A DNA stretch of 64,000 nucleotides from assembly GCA_046297495.1 (NCBI GenBank), contig JBKBIP010000007.1, positions 124,001 to 188,000 on the forward strand. Reading direction: 5' to 3'. The first letter of the stretch is position 1. Every line of letters begins with the position of its first letter. The notes under the pieces were generated by a model, which did no database searches, was not told the DNA's origin, and saw only the letters and a program-made list of their open reading frames with translations. The DNA is from JBKBIP01 sp046297495. GTDB taxonomy: Bacteria > Planctomycetota > Planctomycetia > Gemmatales > Gemmataceae. The translations under genes were made by a program, and so were the position numbers. Below, piece by piece: positions 19,234-26,709 of the stretch.

Positions 19234-20118
19234 TTAGTTGACGTAGCGGCGCCAGCGAGGTAGTCCTTGCTGGATGTTGTGATGCAGGAGTTCGGTTACT
19301 TCCGGCAAGGTACTCCGCTGCGTGGGGTCTTTGCGCAGCAGTCCGGTCAACAGCTCACGCCAGGTAGTGGGCAGGTGATCGGCCAGTGGTGGTTCCGAGT
19401 AAAGGTGCTGTTGTCCGAGCGAACCGGCGTCCCCTTGAAATGGTGGTCGGCCATGAAGTAGCTCGTAGAGCACCACACCCAGCGCGTAGCGGTCGCTCGC
19501 GGGGGTAGCCACACCAAGAAATTGCTCTGGCGCCATGTAAGCAGGGGAACCGGACAGCGGACGCAAAGCCGTGTCCGCCAGGGACGTGACGGGAGATAGG
19601 ACTCGCGCCAGACCAAAATCAGCCAATTTGATCTCCGCGCGGCCGTTGAAGGAAGTCAACTTCGTGGAGAATAAAATGTTTTCCGGCTTCAGGTCGCGAT
19701 GGATCAGACCAAGGCGATGCGCCTCGGCCAAACCATTGGCAAGTTGGAGGCCGAGTTCCGCGACGTACTCCATGATACACGGACTCGCTTGCGAAAGGGC
19801 GGCACGCTGCATAGCCATCCGCAGACTTCCCCCCGCGCAATATTCGAGGATGAGATAACGCCTGCCGCGCACCGTATCCCAAAGGTTGATCAGCTGGACG
19901 ATGTGTGGATGCCGCAAGAGAAAGAGCGCTCGCATCTCTCCATAGAATTGATGACTGTCTCCCCTACTGTGAAAGCACTTCACCGCCACGGGTTTTCCCA
20001 CGACGCGATCCTCGGCCAGCCAGACGGTAGCGAACCGGCCGCTACCCAGATAACTGCGCGGAAGGTAACGATTGCCGAGGTCTTGAGAAATTGCTTGGCA
20101 GATGTGTTCCATAGTCAT
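19234..20118 (-). CDS. Soluble Ser/Thr protein kinase at the end of the bilin cluster
   Basis: A 294-residue protein that is almost entirely one kinase domain: GSGRFATVWLAED loop, VAVKCF lysine, HRDLKPEN catalytic loop, ADFGLAR, and SPAYMAPEQ. No membrane segment or extra domain is seen. All key catalytic residues are present, so it is probably active. Two starts are possible (20118 or 20112), neither with a strong ribosome site. It is the last gene of the minus-strand run that includes the phycobiliprotein-like globin and haem oxygenase genes, 137 bases after the V4R-like gene. Its substrate is unknown. Confidence 0.85.
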   Translation of the reverse strand: MTMEHICQAISQDLGNRYLPRSYLGSGRFATVWLAEDRVVGKPVAVKCFHSRGDSHQFYGEMRALFLLRHPHIVQLINLWDTVRGRRYLILEYCAGGSLRMAMQRAALSQASPCIMEYVAELGLQLANGLAEAHRLGLIHRDLKPENILFSTKLTSFNGRAEIKLADFGLARVLSPVTSLADTALRPLSGSPAYMAPEQFLGVATPASDRYALGVVLYELLHGRPPFQGDAGSLGQQHLYSEPPLADHLPTTWRELLTGLLRKDPTQRSTLPEVTELLHHNIQQGLPRWRRYVN

Positions 20119-20254
20119 CGGTACGAAAACCTCAGTGGGTTGACGGACTGCTTCGCATACCTGTAGTTCTCTCCGCGCATTCTGTCTCCGTCCGTACCCC
20201 GTGCCTGCTCAGGAGAAAAGGCGGGAAACGATCACTCGAACTACCTACCTCGTG

Positions 20255-20935
20255 TCAGACACGTACCTCCGCCAGTTCGGCGACGATGTCAGCATGAGTT
20301 TTGCCGTTTTCGAGCCACTGAGCCGCTTGCTCGATTCGGGAACGGAGGCCGATGACGAATCGACTGACATCACCACCAGCTGCGGGACAGGATGTTTGCA
20401 CGCAATCCAGGTCTTGATCGGTAATGTGAGCGAAGAAACCTGCCAGGATGCCGGCCATCATGGTATCCGCCGGTTTGTCGGCCTTCTTGACCAGGTCCGC
20501 CATGATGGCGTTGCGCAGCTCCACCAATAGTAACCCTTGATGAGTCTGGGAGTAATCCAGGCGCAACAGTCCCCAACCATGTTGGCGGAACATCTCCTCC
20601 AGACAAGCCTGAAAATGTGCCATCGTCATTTCACCGAGCGGTTGCTCGTGGAATGCGCTTAGTTCCTTTTCGATTCGCCGCGCCAATAGCTGGCCCCATT
20701 TTCGTCCGCACGTTCGTAGGACAGTAGGCGTGGCTGAACCACACTCGTCCTGCAGCGCCCGGAGAAAGCCGAGCAAGAAATCCTGGGTCAACGCGCACAA
20801 GCGGGTACCCGAACGGTTGCGGGTGACGCCTTGCGGTATCGCGGTTCGCAGGTAGTGGGGGGGCGCGAAGTAGTTGCCGCGCGGCAAACCGTCGTTCGGC
20901 ACGCGGCGGACGCCTGGAGCGATGTCTGATGGCAT
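20255..20935 (-). CDS. V4R-like domain protein 1
   Basis: A 226-residue protein. The start at 20935 (MPSDIAPGV) has AAGGAG 7 bases upstream. The second half aligns by eye with the V4R protein at 22014-22808: LGEMTMAHFQACLEEMF matches LSKMAMGVLLETWWW, and HQGLLLVELRNAIMADL matches KQGLLFVELFESAMAQS. V4R (4-vinyl reductase-like) domains bind small hydrophobic ligands such as tetrapyrrole precursors. The end of the domain here (CVQTSCPAAGGDVSRFVIG) has lost the last cysteine of the usual C...G...C pattern. Two V4R proteins beside a phycobiliprotein-like globin and an iron-sulfur protein is the composition reported for BBAG clusters. Confidence 0.7.
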   Translation of the reverse strand: MPSDIAPGVRRVPNDGLPRGNYFAPPHYLRTAIPQGVTRNRSGTRLCALTQDFLLGFLRALQDECGSATPTVLRTCGRKWGQLLARRIEKELSAFHEQPLGEMTMAHFQACLEEMFRQHGWGLLRLDYSQTHQGLLLVELRNAIMADLVKKADKPADTMMAGILAGFFAHITDQDLDCVQTSCPAAGGDVSRFVIGLRSRIEQAAQWLENGKTHADIVAELAEVRV

Positions 20936-21070
20936 GTTGGACTCCTTATGGTAAGAGGCCATCCGGCAAGGGCTGCGGAGCGTGTTTCCAACGTGGCTGT
21001 GCCTCGGTACGTTGGCAACGTGCTCAACGAGCTTTGCGGATAATTATCCTAAAGGGGGGGACGTTCCGCG

Positions 21071-21568
21071 TCAGACTGCTGGTCGATACGGTTCGGGGAA
21101 GTCGCTAAGAACCTCCGCGGCGCGATTCAGGTGCGGCTCCAACAGGGCGAATGACTCGGCGGGCAGCCGCTGCTGGCACACGTCGCGCAATGTATGGTAG
21201 TGATCACGCATGAACTGGGGCGTCATGCCCACGGATGCCACGATAGTGCGGAACCAAAACAGCAGCTTCTCGGACGCCGCGTCGAGGTCGTCGAGAAGCA
21301 TGCCTTGGACGATGTAACGGAGCACCAATTGCATGTCCCGAAAACCCTTTTCCCAGGCGCGGTCGTGCTGTCCGGTGAAGTTCGGGTAACGGGGTTTCAT
21401 CCGCTCCAGCACGGTGTTGATGATCTCTTCTTCCTTTTGTTCGACGTGTCGAGCGGCCAGCAATCGGCTCGGCACGGACTTGGCGTAGGCAAGCACCTGA
21501 TTTTGCTCCACAGGCGTCAGGTAGCGGCCATCCGTGGGGTTGATGATCTTCAGTAAGCAGGAGTACAT
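21071..21568 (-). CDS. Phycobiliprotein-like globin (BBAG type), lacking the bilin cysteine
   Basis: A 165-residue protein of the phycobilisome-globin fold. RYLTPVEQNQVLAYA near the start resembles the RYLSPGELD opening of allophycocyanins. Residues 74-94 (KGFRDMQLVLRYIVQGMLLDD) align without gaps with the chromophore helix of allophycocyanin (TCLRDLDYYLRLVTYGIVAGD). R77 and D78 of the bilin pocket are kept, but the covalent-attachment cysteine is G75. The later GMTPQFMRDHYHTLRDV matches the GTPIEAVAEGVRAMKSV region. AAGGG precedes the ATG. Known homologues in non-photosynthetic bacteria are called bilin biosynthesis-associated globins; they lie with V4R proteins, an iron-sulfur protein and haem oxygenase, as here. 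I infer non-covalent bilin binding. Confidence 0.82.
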   Translation of the reverse strand: MYSCLLKIINPTDGRYLTPVEQNQVLAYAKSVPSRLLAARHVEQKEEEIINTVLERMKPRYPNFTGQHDRAWEKGFRDMQLVLRYIVQGMLLDDLDAASEKLLFWFRTIVASVGMTPQFMRDHYHTLRDVCQQRLPAESFALLEPHLNRAAEVLSDFPEPYRPAV

Positions 21569-21600
21569 GGTGGAACCCTTAAACGAAGGAAAAGATAGAG

Positions 21601-21951
21601 TTAGTCCCAGTTGAAATCAGCGAGTACGTTTTCCAGCGCCAGCGGATTGGGAACGGTGGCCTCGGTATCCACGTCCGCCGCCTGACGCACGATGTTTCGC
21701 CAATTCACACTCCGAAAGAAAGGAGTTACCCGCATGGACAAGTCGTGTGGCTTGGACGATGAGGTGCGTTGGGCTACGAGGTTGCGCCAGTTGACCCCGC
21801 GCAAAACCTGTTGGACGGTGCCAGTGGGGACAGCGACTGGTCCTGAGTAATGTCCATTGGCGGAACCAATCAAACCAGCCATCGGCTCACGCGGCGTTGG
21901 ATTGCTTGGTGGAGCCAAATGGTTAAGTGAATCGGATGCAGGGTCGTGCAT
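21601..21951 (-). CDS. Small protein with three F/V-x-x-V-N-W motifs
   Basis: A 116-residue, low-complexity protein. The start at 21951 (MHDPASDSL) has GGAGC 7 bases upstream, which excludes the longer frame. The first 45 residues are rich in Pro, Ser and Asn and probably disordered. Three copies of one short motif follow at regular spacing: VLRGVNWRNLV (49-59), FFRSVNWRNIV (78-88) and a terminal VLADFNWD (109-116). The invariant core is aromatic/aliphatic, two residues, V/F, N, W. Such spaced motifs usually act as docking peptides, and the globin encoded 32 bases downstream is the obvious candidate partner. I know no named family for it. Confidence 0.7.
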   Translation of the reverse strand: MHDPASDSLNHLAPPSNPTPREPMAGLIGSANGHYSGPVAVPTGTVQQVLRGVNWRNLVAQRTSSSKPHDLSMRVTPFFRSVNWRNIVRQAADVDTEATVPNPLALENVLADFNWD

Positions 21952-22013
21952 GGAAGCTCCTTCCAAAAAGGACAACAAGAGTAGCGGCTTGGGCCTTGCG
22001 GGTGCCATTCACT

Positions 22014-22808
22014 CTAGGTCACGGTGGCGAGTTTCGTCAGGATGTCCTTGGCCGTGGCCCCCTCATTCCGCCAAAAGGCGGCGGCGTTGACGCGACGGTC
22101 AGTCGAGATGAGAAACTTGCACCGATCCTCTCCCATGGCGTAGCACTGAATCTCGATGCACGCCAGCTGCCGTTTGGCCAACACGCTGAAACAGGCAGCG
22201 AACAACCCCGCATAAAAGTAGCAGACGACCTTGCCGATCTCACCAATGGATTGAGCCATCGCCGACTCGAATAGCTCGACGAATAGCAGTCCCTGTTTTC
22301 CCTGGCGGAAATCGTAGTGCCAACTCCCCCAACCTTCGATTTGTAACGGCCACCACCACGTCTCCAGAAGCACGCCCATTGCCATCTTGCTTAACTCGAC
22401 TTCGAACTCCGCCTGGACCCGGCGGCAATAGGAACGCATGTCTTCCATGCCCCACTCATAGCCAATTTTGTACATGATCTCGCCGGCGGCGTCCCCGACT
22501 TCCTCCTCCAAGCCCCCCAGGACGGCTACCATGAAGTCCTCGGAAACTCGGATGACGCGCTGGCCATAGACATTGGTTATGATGCCTTGGCGGGGATCGG
22601 CACGGAAAAACTGGTCGTCGGTATAGTGGTTATGCTTGTACAGCTGCGGACCATTCTGAATCTGAATGCGCTCGCGGAGTTGGCCATCCGTGTTCTTGTC
22701 CGGTGCCTTGAGTAGTGTCAGACTCTGGGGGTCGGCTTTGTCGCCCCAAATCAGCGCGATACGCTTGTCGGTCGGTTTACTGGTAGACTTCTCAGCCGTG
22801 GTGGTCAT
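22014..22808 (-). CDS. V4R domain protein 2
   Basis: A 264-residue protein. The second half is a V4R domain ending with IEIQCYAMGEDRCKFLIS, the C...G...C signature of the family that includes the BchJ-type 4-vinyl reductase proteins. The domain start has the WGSWHYDFRQGKQGLLFVEL strand. The N-terminal 75 residues are charged and carry no known motif. The protein is related to the one at 20255-20935. It lies between the NW-motif protein and the ferredoxin gene. V4R proteins sense or handle small ligands, and in this context a bilin or porphyrin is the natural guess. The ATG at 22808 has AGAGGAAG somewhat far upstream (about 12 bases). Confidence 0.8.
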   Translation of the reverse strand: MTTTAEKSTSKPTDKRIALIWGDKADPQSLTLLKAPDKNTDGQLRERIQIQNGPQLYKHNHYTDDQFFRADPRQGIITNVYGQRVIRVSEDFMVAVLGGLEEEVGDAAGEIMYKIGYEWGMEDMRSYCRRVQAEFEVELSKMAMGVLLETWWWPLQIEGWGSWHYDFRQGKQGLLFVELFESAMAQSIGEIGKVVCYFYAGLFAACFSVLAKRQLACIEIQCYAMGEDRCKFLISTDRRVNAAAFWRNEGATAKDILTKLATVT

Positions 22809-22843
22809 GGGGGTAGTCTTCCTCTAGGGAACGGAATGAAAGC

Positions 22844-23314
22844 TCAAGTAGCATCACGTAGTAGGGCGACTTGGACGTTCAAGGATTCTAATTCCTCGAG
22901 CCGGCCGCGTGTAATGATCTTACCTTGCGCGATCAGGACGGAACCATTGATCGGATGCAAGATGTTGGTCGCCGCGCGTTGGCCCAAGTAGCTCATCAGG
23001 TCCTCTGCGCTTTCGATGTACATGCCTTCGGGCAACTCGACGACGACTCCTTCACCTAACACGCGCGCCTGACAGGCCAGACGGCTATTCGGGGCACAAC
23101 CGGTGATGCGGCCCAGGGTCCGTTGCTCGCGCTCGGTGGGTGGGGTCAGACACTCCATGCCCCGCTGGATGAACACATGGCAGGTGGCGCAAATGCCTTT
23201 GCCGCCGCAAGCCATTAGCACCTTGAAGTCCTTGGCGAGCATGGCTTGCAGCAGGTCGGTGCGCGTGGGTACTTGCAACGACTCATCAATCGGCTCGAAC
23301 TTTAATGTTTTCAT
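22844..23314 (-). CDS. [2Fe-2S] ferredoxin with C-terminal extension
   Basis: A 156-residue protein. Cluster ligands C36, C42, C45 and C81 follow the plant/adrenodoxin-type spacing CX5CX2C-X35-C (ACGGKGICATC ... LACQ). The last 60 residues (from about LPEGMYIESAEDLMSYLGQ) form an extra domain not needed for the cluster. The true start is 23314: its ATG overlaps the TGA of the haem oxygenase (ATGA), with GAGGGAAA just upstream, so the two are translationally coupled. The much longer open frame to 23887 is a shadow. The coupling makes it the likely electron donor to the haem oxygenase; the alternative is the iron-sulfur partner described in BBAG clusters. Confidence 0.88.
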   Translation of the reverse strand: MKTLKFEPIDESLQVPTRTDLLQAMLAKDFKVLMACGGKGICATCHVFIQRGMECLTPPTEREQRTLGRITGCAPNSRLACQARVLGEGVVVELPEGMYIESAEDLMSYLGQRAATNILHPINGSVLIAQGKIITRGRLEELESLNVQVALLRDAT

Positions 23315-23961
23315 GACATTTCCCTCAGTGCCGCCCATGAAGTTTCGGCGGCGTCGGTCTGCGAGAGTACTTCGTACAGCTCGATCAAGACCTCGAACAT
23401 CCGCACGGCGGCTTGGATTAGCTCTTCCGACTGTACCGGGGGCAGTGACAAGGCGTCGAGGCGACCCTTGAATTGTCGCCAATGATGCGGCCCATCCCGC
23501 ATATCTTCCAGATGATAGTCGAGTCCACAGTGCGGAGCCAACGGTACCCGCAGTGCCTGTGCCAGGGGCTTGACCAGCATCATCGAACCCATCCGCGACC
23601 CTTCCAGGACGTACAAGCACCCCGTCAACATCCACGGTTTGGTTCCAGACCAGCTCTCGATCTCCACCAACAGGGCGGCCACCATCGGCAACGGTGGTTC
23701 CCACGCGTTCATGCCCAGGATAATCAAGTCTCGCTCGATCAGTGGGGCGCGGCGGTGATGAGGCTGAAGAACCGTGCTCGCGTCTCTTTGCTCCGCCAAT
23801 GCCGACTCCAAGGTGCGATGGATGTACCCCAGCTGTCGCAGCAGACTCGCATAGACGGTTAGAGGAACCGTGCCTTCCACCATCCAACGGCTCAGGGGAA
23901 GTTGTTCAATTTCGCGGTGCAGATCATGGGTGGTGTGCTGTAACCGCAAGTTTAAGCTCAT
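23311..23961 (-). CDS. Biliverdin-producing haem oxygenase
   Basis: A 216-residue, all-helical protein of the bacterial HO/BphO type, which opens haem to biliverdin, CO and iron using ferredoxin electrons. The N-terminal LQHTTHDLHREIE aligns with the family's LRxATxxLHxxLE; H15 is then the proximal haem ligand. The distal-helix glycine pattern is in YVLEGSRMGSMML. AGGA lies 8 bases before the ATG at 23961. It overlaps the ferredoxin gene by 4 bases and follows the kinase gene by 53 bases. The product biliverdin could be the ligand of the globin encoded downstream. No PcyA-type bilin reductase is seen in the cluster. Confidence 0.88.
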   Translation of the reverse strand: MSLNLRLQHTTHDLHREIEQLPLSRWMVEGTVPLTVYASLLRQLGYIHRTLESALAEQRDASTVLQPHHRRAPLIERDLIILGMNAWEPPLPMVAALLVEIESWSGTKPWMLTGCLYVLEGSRMGSMMLVKPLAQALRVPLAPHCGLDYHLEDMRDGPHHWRQFKGRLDALSLPPVQSEELIQAAVRMFEVLIELYEVLSQTDAAETSWAALREMS

Positions 23962-24014
23962 GTTCAGTATCCTAATGTAAAAGGTTCAGGGAGTCCGCCT
24001 GAGTGGTTATCAGG

Positions 24015-25397
24015 TCATTGCCGTTTGGGACGAGACAGCAATTTCCAAAACCCAGAACTCTTTTGGACTGATGGGTTTGGTTCGGCCTCCACTTGTTGAG
24101 GTAGTCGTTCCAGGTCGGCTAGTAACTGGTCATAATCGGCGGGCCGCGCGGCGGGTTCCTTGGCCATCATGCGGGTGATGAGCTGAGAAATCGGCATGGG
24201 CACCTCGCTGGCTTGTTGATGCGGCGGCACCAATTCCTCTTTAACGTGTTTGAGCATCACCTCCAAGCGCGAGCGTCCGGTGAAAGGTAACTCTCCGGTG
24301 ACGGCGTGATAAAAGGTGGCTCCCAGCGAGTAAATGTCGGCGCGGAAGTCAATCGGCGTGGAATTGCTGACCTGTTCCGGGGAGATGTAGGCCGCCGTGC
24401 CGGCCATCGCCGGCGCGTTACCACCATCTCCGCCCCGTTTGCCGCCGACCACCGCCAAGCCCAAGTCGGCGAGTTTGGCTGTCCCGTCCCGCGTGAGCAG
24501 GATGTTTCCTGGCTTGACATCGCGATGGACAATGCGAAGCCGCGATGCCGCCGCCAAGGCCAGCGCTGTCTGACGGATGATCTCAGTCGCGCGGTCCCAG
24601 CGTAGTCGGCCGCTCTGCGTGATCAGCTGGGCCAAGCTCAGACCCTCCACGTATTCCAGCACCAGGTAAGGGAAGTCGATGGCGTCCTCGAAATCCAGTA
24701 CCCGCACCACATGGGGATGATTCATTTGGGCTAGTAGTCGGGCCTCGGATCGTAGTTGAGCGTAGGCATCGCTCCCTGTCTGCTCGGCGTCCATGTGTAA
24801 CACCTTGACGGCAACGGGAATGTTCAAGGTTTGATGCATGGCGCGAAACACCACCCCCGCACTTCCCTGTCCCAATCGTTCCGTGAGTAGACACTTGCCT
24901 AGCACCGCCCCTACTTCGGGAAGCACCGACGCGGCCCGCGGTCGCGGAGCGGAAGCGCTGCTCGCCGGGAACTCCCGTGTTCCCAGCCAAACCGTGGCGA
25001 CAGCGGCGGGACGGCTTTCCGTGGACGGCGCCGCTACCCGACTTGGAGTTGACGTCTCCTTCACGCTTGGCGGCGGCGCGGGGGGTTGCGGCGAGGGCGG
25101 CGGGGCGGGGGGCGTGGACGTTCGCGCGGCAACCTGCTTCCGCAAGCGATTCAAGCCGCCGTCCTGGAAGAGAAACGCGCTAACGGGTGGTTGAAGGTAT
25201 CCTTTTTGTATCAGGTCCAGCGTCTTCACCGCATCGGCGCCGAAGATGTCCATGCGGATTAAAAATGTGGTCAAGTCTTCGTCCAAGTGCCGGTCACGTT
25301 TCCACCAGCTGGACAAATATTCCAGATCGCGGCTACTCAAAGTCGCTCCAGCGGCGAGCAGACGTAGCACGAAATCATCGCGGATTGCGATTGGCAT
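24015..25397 (-). CDS. Ser/Thr protein kinase at the head of the bilin cluster
   Basis: About 460 residues. The proposed start is MPIAIRDDFV at 25397, but the ribosome site is weak and the frame is open to 25523. Residues 1-90 form a helical domain (FVLRLLAAGATLSSRDLEYL... LIQKGYLQPPVSAFL). A Pro-rich linker follows, then a kinase domain: LGQGSAGVVFRAMH, VAVKVL, HRDVKPGN, and GTAAYISPEQ. The metal motif is ADLGLAV, that is DLG instead of DFG, a change found in some active kinases. No membrane segment is seen. It is 53 bases upstream of haem oxygenase on the same strand and probably the first gene of the operon. Confidence 0.83.
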   Translation of the reverse strand: MPIAIRDDFVLRLLAAGATLSSRDLEYLSSWWKRDRHLDEDLTTFLIRMDIFGADAVKTLDLIQKGYLQPPVSAFLFQDGGLNRLRKQVAARTSTPPAPPPSPQPPAPPPSVKETSTPSRVAAPSTESRPAAVATVWLGTREFPASSASAPRPRAASVLPEVGAVLGKCLLTERLGQGSAGVVFRAMHQTLNIPVAVKVLHMDAEQTGSDAYAQLRSEARLLAQMNHPHVVRVLDFEDAIDFPYLVLEYVEGLSLAQLITQSGRLRWDRATEIIRQTALALAAASRLRIVHRDVKPGNILLTRDGTAKLADLGLAVVGGKRGGDGGNAPAMAGTAAYISPEQVSNSTPIDFRADIYSLGATFYHAVTGELPFTGRSRLEVMLKHVKEELVPPHQQASEVPMPISQLITRMMAKEPAARPADYDQLLADLERLPQQVEAEPNPSVQKSSGFWKLLSRPKRQ

Positions 25398-25646
25398 GAC
25401 TGCTGATCCAACAAATGGTGGGTACTCAACGATTCCCCGTTCCGGAAAACATCGACCGATAACTTTTTGATCGGGGATCATTCGGTTGGCGTCGCGCGTG
25501 GAACAACTCCACGCCGCAAACAATAGGGATGGAACACATCAGTGTGTCCTCAGTAATGGAAGGCCACCTTATCTATAGTTGGGATGCGTGGAAAATCAAG
25601 GGAAGAGATGTGAAAATCAAGGGAAGAAGGGGGCAATAAAAGGAAT

Positions 25647-25740
25647 AAAAGGGGACGCGACTTGTATTTGCTTGGCAGAGAGCGGAGCGTGGCGCGGAGC
25701 GTAATCTGACAACCAGCAAATTCGAGTCGCGTCCCCTTTT
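25647..25740 (-). repeat. Palindromic repeat GGGGACGCGACTCG, copy 2 (reversed)
   Basis: The arms are the same as in copy 1 with single changes. The interior read on the minus strand (TTTGCTGGTTGTCAGATTACG) shows that this copy is inverted relative to copies 1 and 3. It lies 250 bases upstream of the first gene of the bilin cluster. Confidence 0.88.
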
Positions 25741-25790
25741 ATTGTCGCAACCGTCGTAAGGGCCGCCAAGCCACGGACGCCCGTGAGCCT

Positions 25791-26474
25791 GTGGAAGCAG
25801 AGATGGATGGAGCCATCGCTCGGGGAAGGCGATCCGCGAAAGTGCAGCTCCGTAAGGACGGCTACGAAGACGTGACCTTCGTGAAGTGGCTCAAGCCCGG
25901 CCATGACGAACTCTACATGCGACACTACGTCCGCTACGGGAGCGATTACGGCTACCACAGCCACGGCGGCGGCGGCTTCATGGCCGATGCGGGCAAGGGT
26001 GGCTTCAAGGGAGCAGGTAAGGCTCCAGACGGGGATAAGTTTTTCTGGGCCACACTCGAACCGATTGGAAGCCCCGGACGCTGGCCCTGGGATCCGCCCG
26101 GCGCGCTCATCTTCTACGCCTATTGGTGGAAGATGAAGCCCGACGGTCGCGGGAACTACTGGGGCAATTGGTTCCAGCCCAAACCCGATCAAGTGCCGAA
26201 GCGAGAGACATGGGTTTGCGTCGAATGGCGAGTGAAGGCGAACACGGCGGGCAGAGACGACGGTGAACTGGACTGCTGGATCGATGGCAAGAAGTGCGGC
26301 GAATTCCGCGGCATCAACTGGCGATCCACTGACGCGCTGAAGGTCAATAAAATTCAGCTTTCACTCTGGCTGGAAGGGCAGGCTTACGAACGTAACGGCG
26401 GCGGCACCACGCGCACTGTGTGGTATGACGATGTCGTCGTGGCCACGAAATACATCGGACCCAAAACTCCCTAA
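25791..26474 (+). CDS. Unknown protein, probably N-terminally truncated, between two repeats
   Basis: A 227-residue frame from a GTG at 25791; no ribosome site is evident. The frame stays open upstream into the arm of repeat copy 2, with no signal peptide. The sequence is rich in Trp, Tyr and Gly (WLKPGHDELYMRHYVRYGSD, GYHSHGGGGFMADAG, VWYDDVVVATKYIG). It ends like lectin-fold polysaccharide-binding or lyase domains (a TVWYDDVVVATKYIG strand), but I cannot name the family. Such proteins are normally secreted, so the missing leader suggests the 5' end was lost when the repeat inserted. It could be a pseudogene. Confidence 0.5.
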   Translation: MEAEMDGAIARGRRSAKVQLRKDGYEDVTFVKWLKPGHDELYMRHYVRYGSDYGYHSHGGGGFMADAGKGGFKGAGKAPDGDKFFWATLEPIGSPGRWPWDPPGALIFYAYWWKMKPDGRGNYWGNWFQPKPDQVPKRETWVCVEWRVKANTAGRDDGELDCWIDGKKCGEFRGINWRSTDALKVNKIQLSLWLEGQAYERNGGGTTRTVWYDDVVVATKYIGPKTP

Positions 26475-26505
26475 GCCCCATGGATTCGGTCAACATCTAA
26501 GGGAA

Positions 26506-26584
26506 AAAAGGGGACGCGACTCGTATTCGCTGGCTGGCAGATGACGCCACGCTCCATCAACAAATACGAGTCGCGTCCCCTTTT
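26506..26584 (+). repeat. Palindromic repeat GGGGACGCGACTCG, copy 3
   Basis: It has the same arms and the same orientation as copy 1. The interior GCTGGCTGGCAGATGACGCC is close to that of copy 1. It starts about 30 bases after the stop of the truncated gene. Confidence 0.88.
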
Positions 26585-26709
26585 TTTGGACCATTTTGCT
26601 TGCTATTCGTGCTGGGTAGCGTATAACGAGTTCGCCGCGTTCGCGCCGACCAGCGGGCGGCGAGGCATGTATGTGTCACCGAGATATTCAGCTAATGGGA
26701 ACCACCAAC

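Noticed and set aside
20255..20935. Could this be the missing PcyA-type bilin reductase?
   Set aside because: The length fits (226 residues), but the sequence matches the neighbouring V4R protein and shows no bilin reductase motif.
22844..23887. A 347-residue protein covering ferredoxin plus 190 upstream residues
   Set aside because: The upstream part is a shadow of haem oxygenase in another frame; the ATG at 23314 has a good ribosome site.
19124..26584. The palindromic repeats as CRISPR or as an insertion sequence
   Set aside because: Three scattered copies, no regular spacing and no transposase in the window; they fit REP-like elements better.
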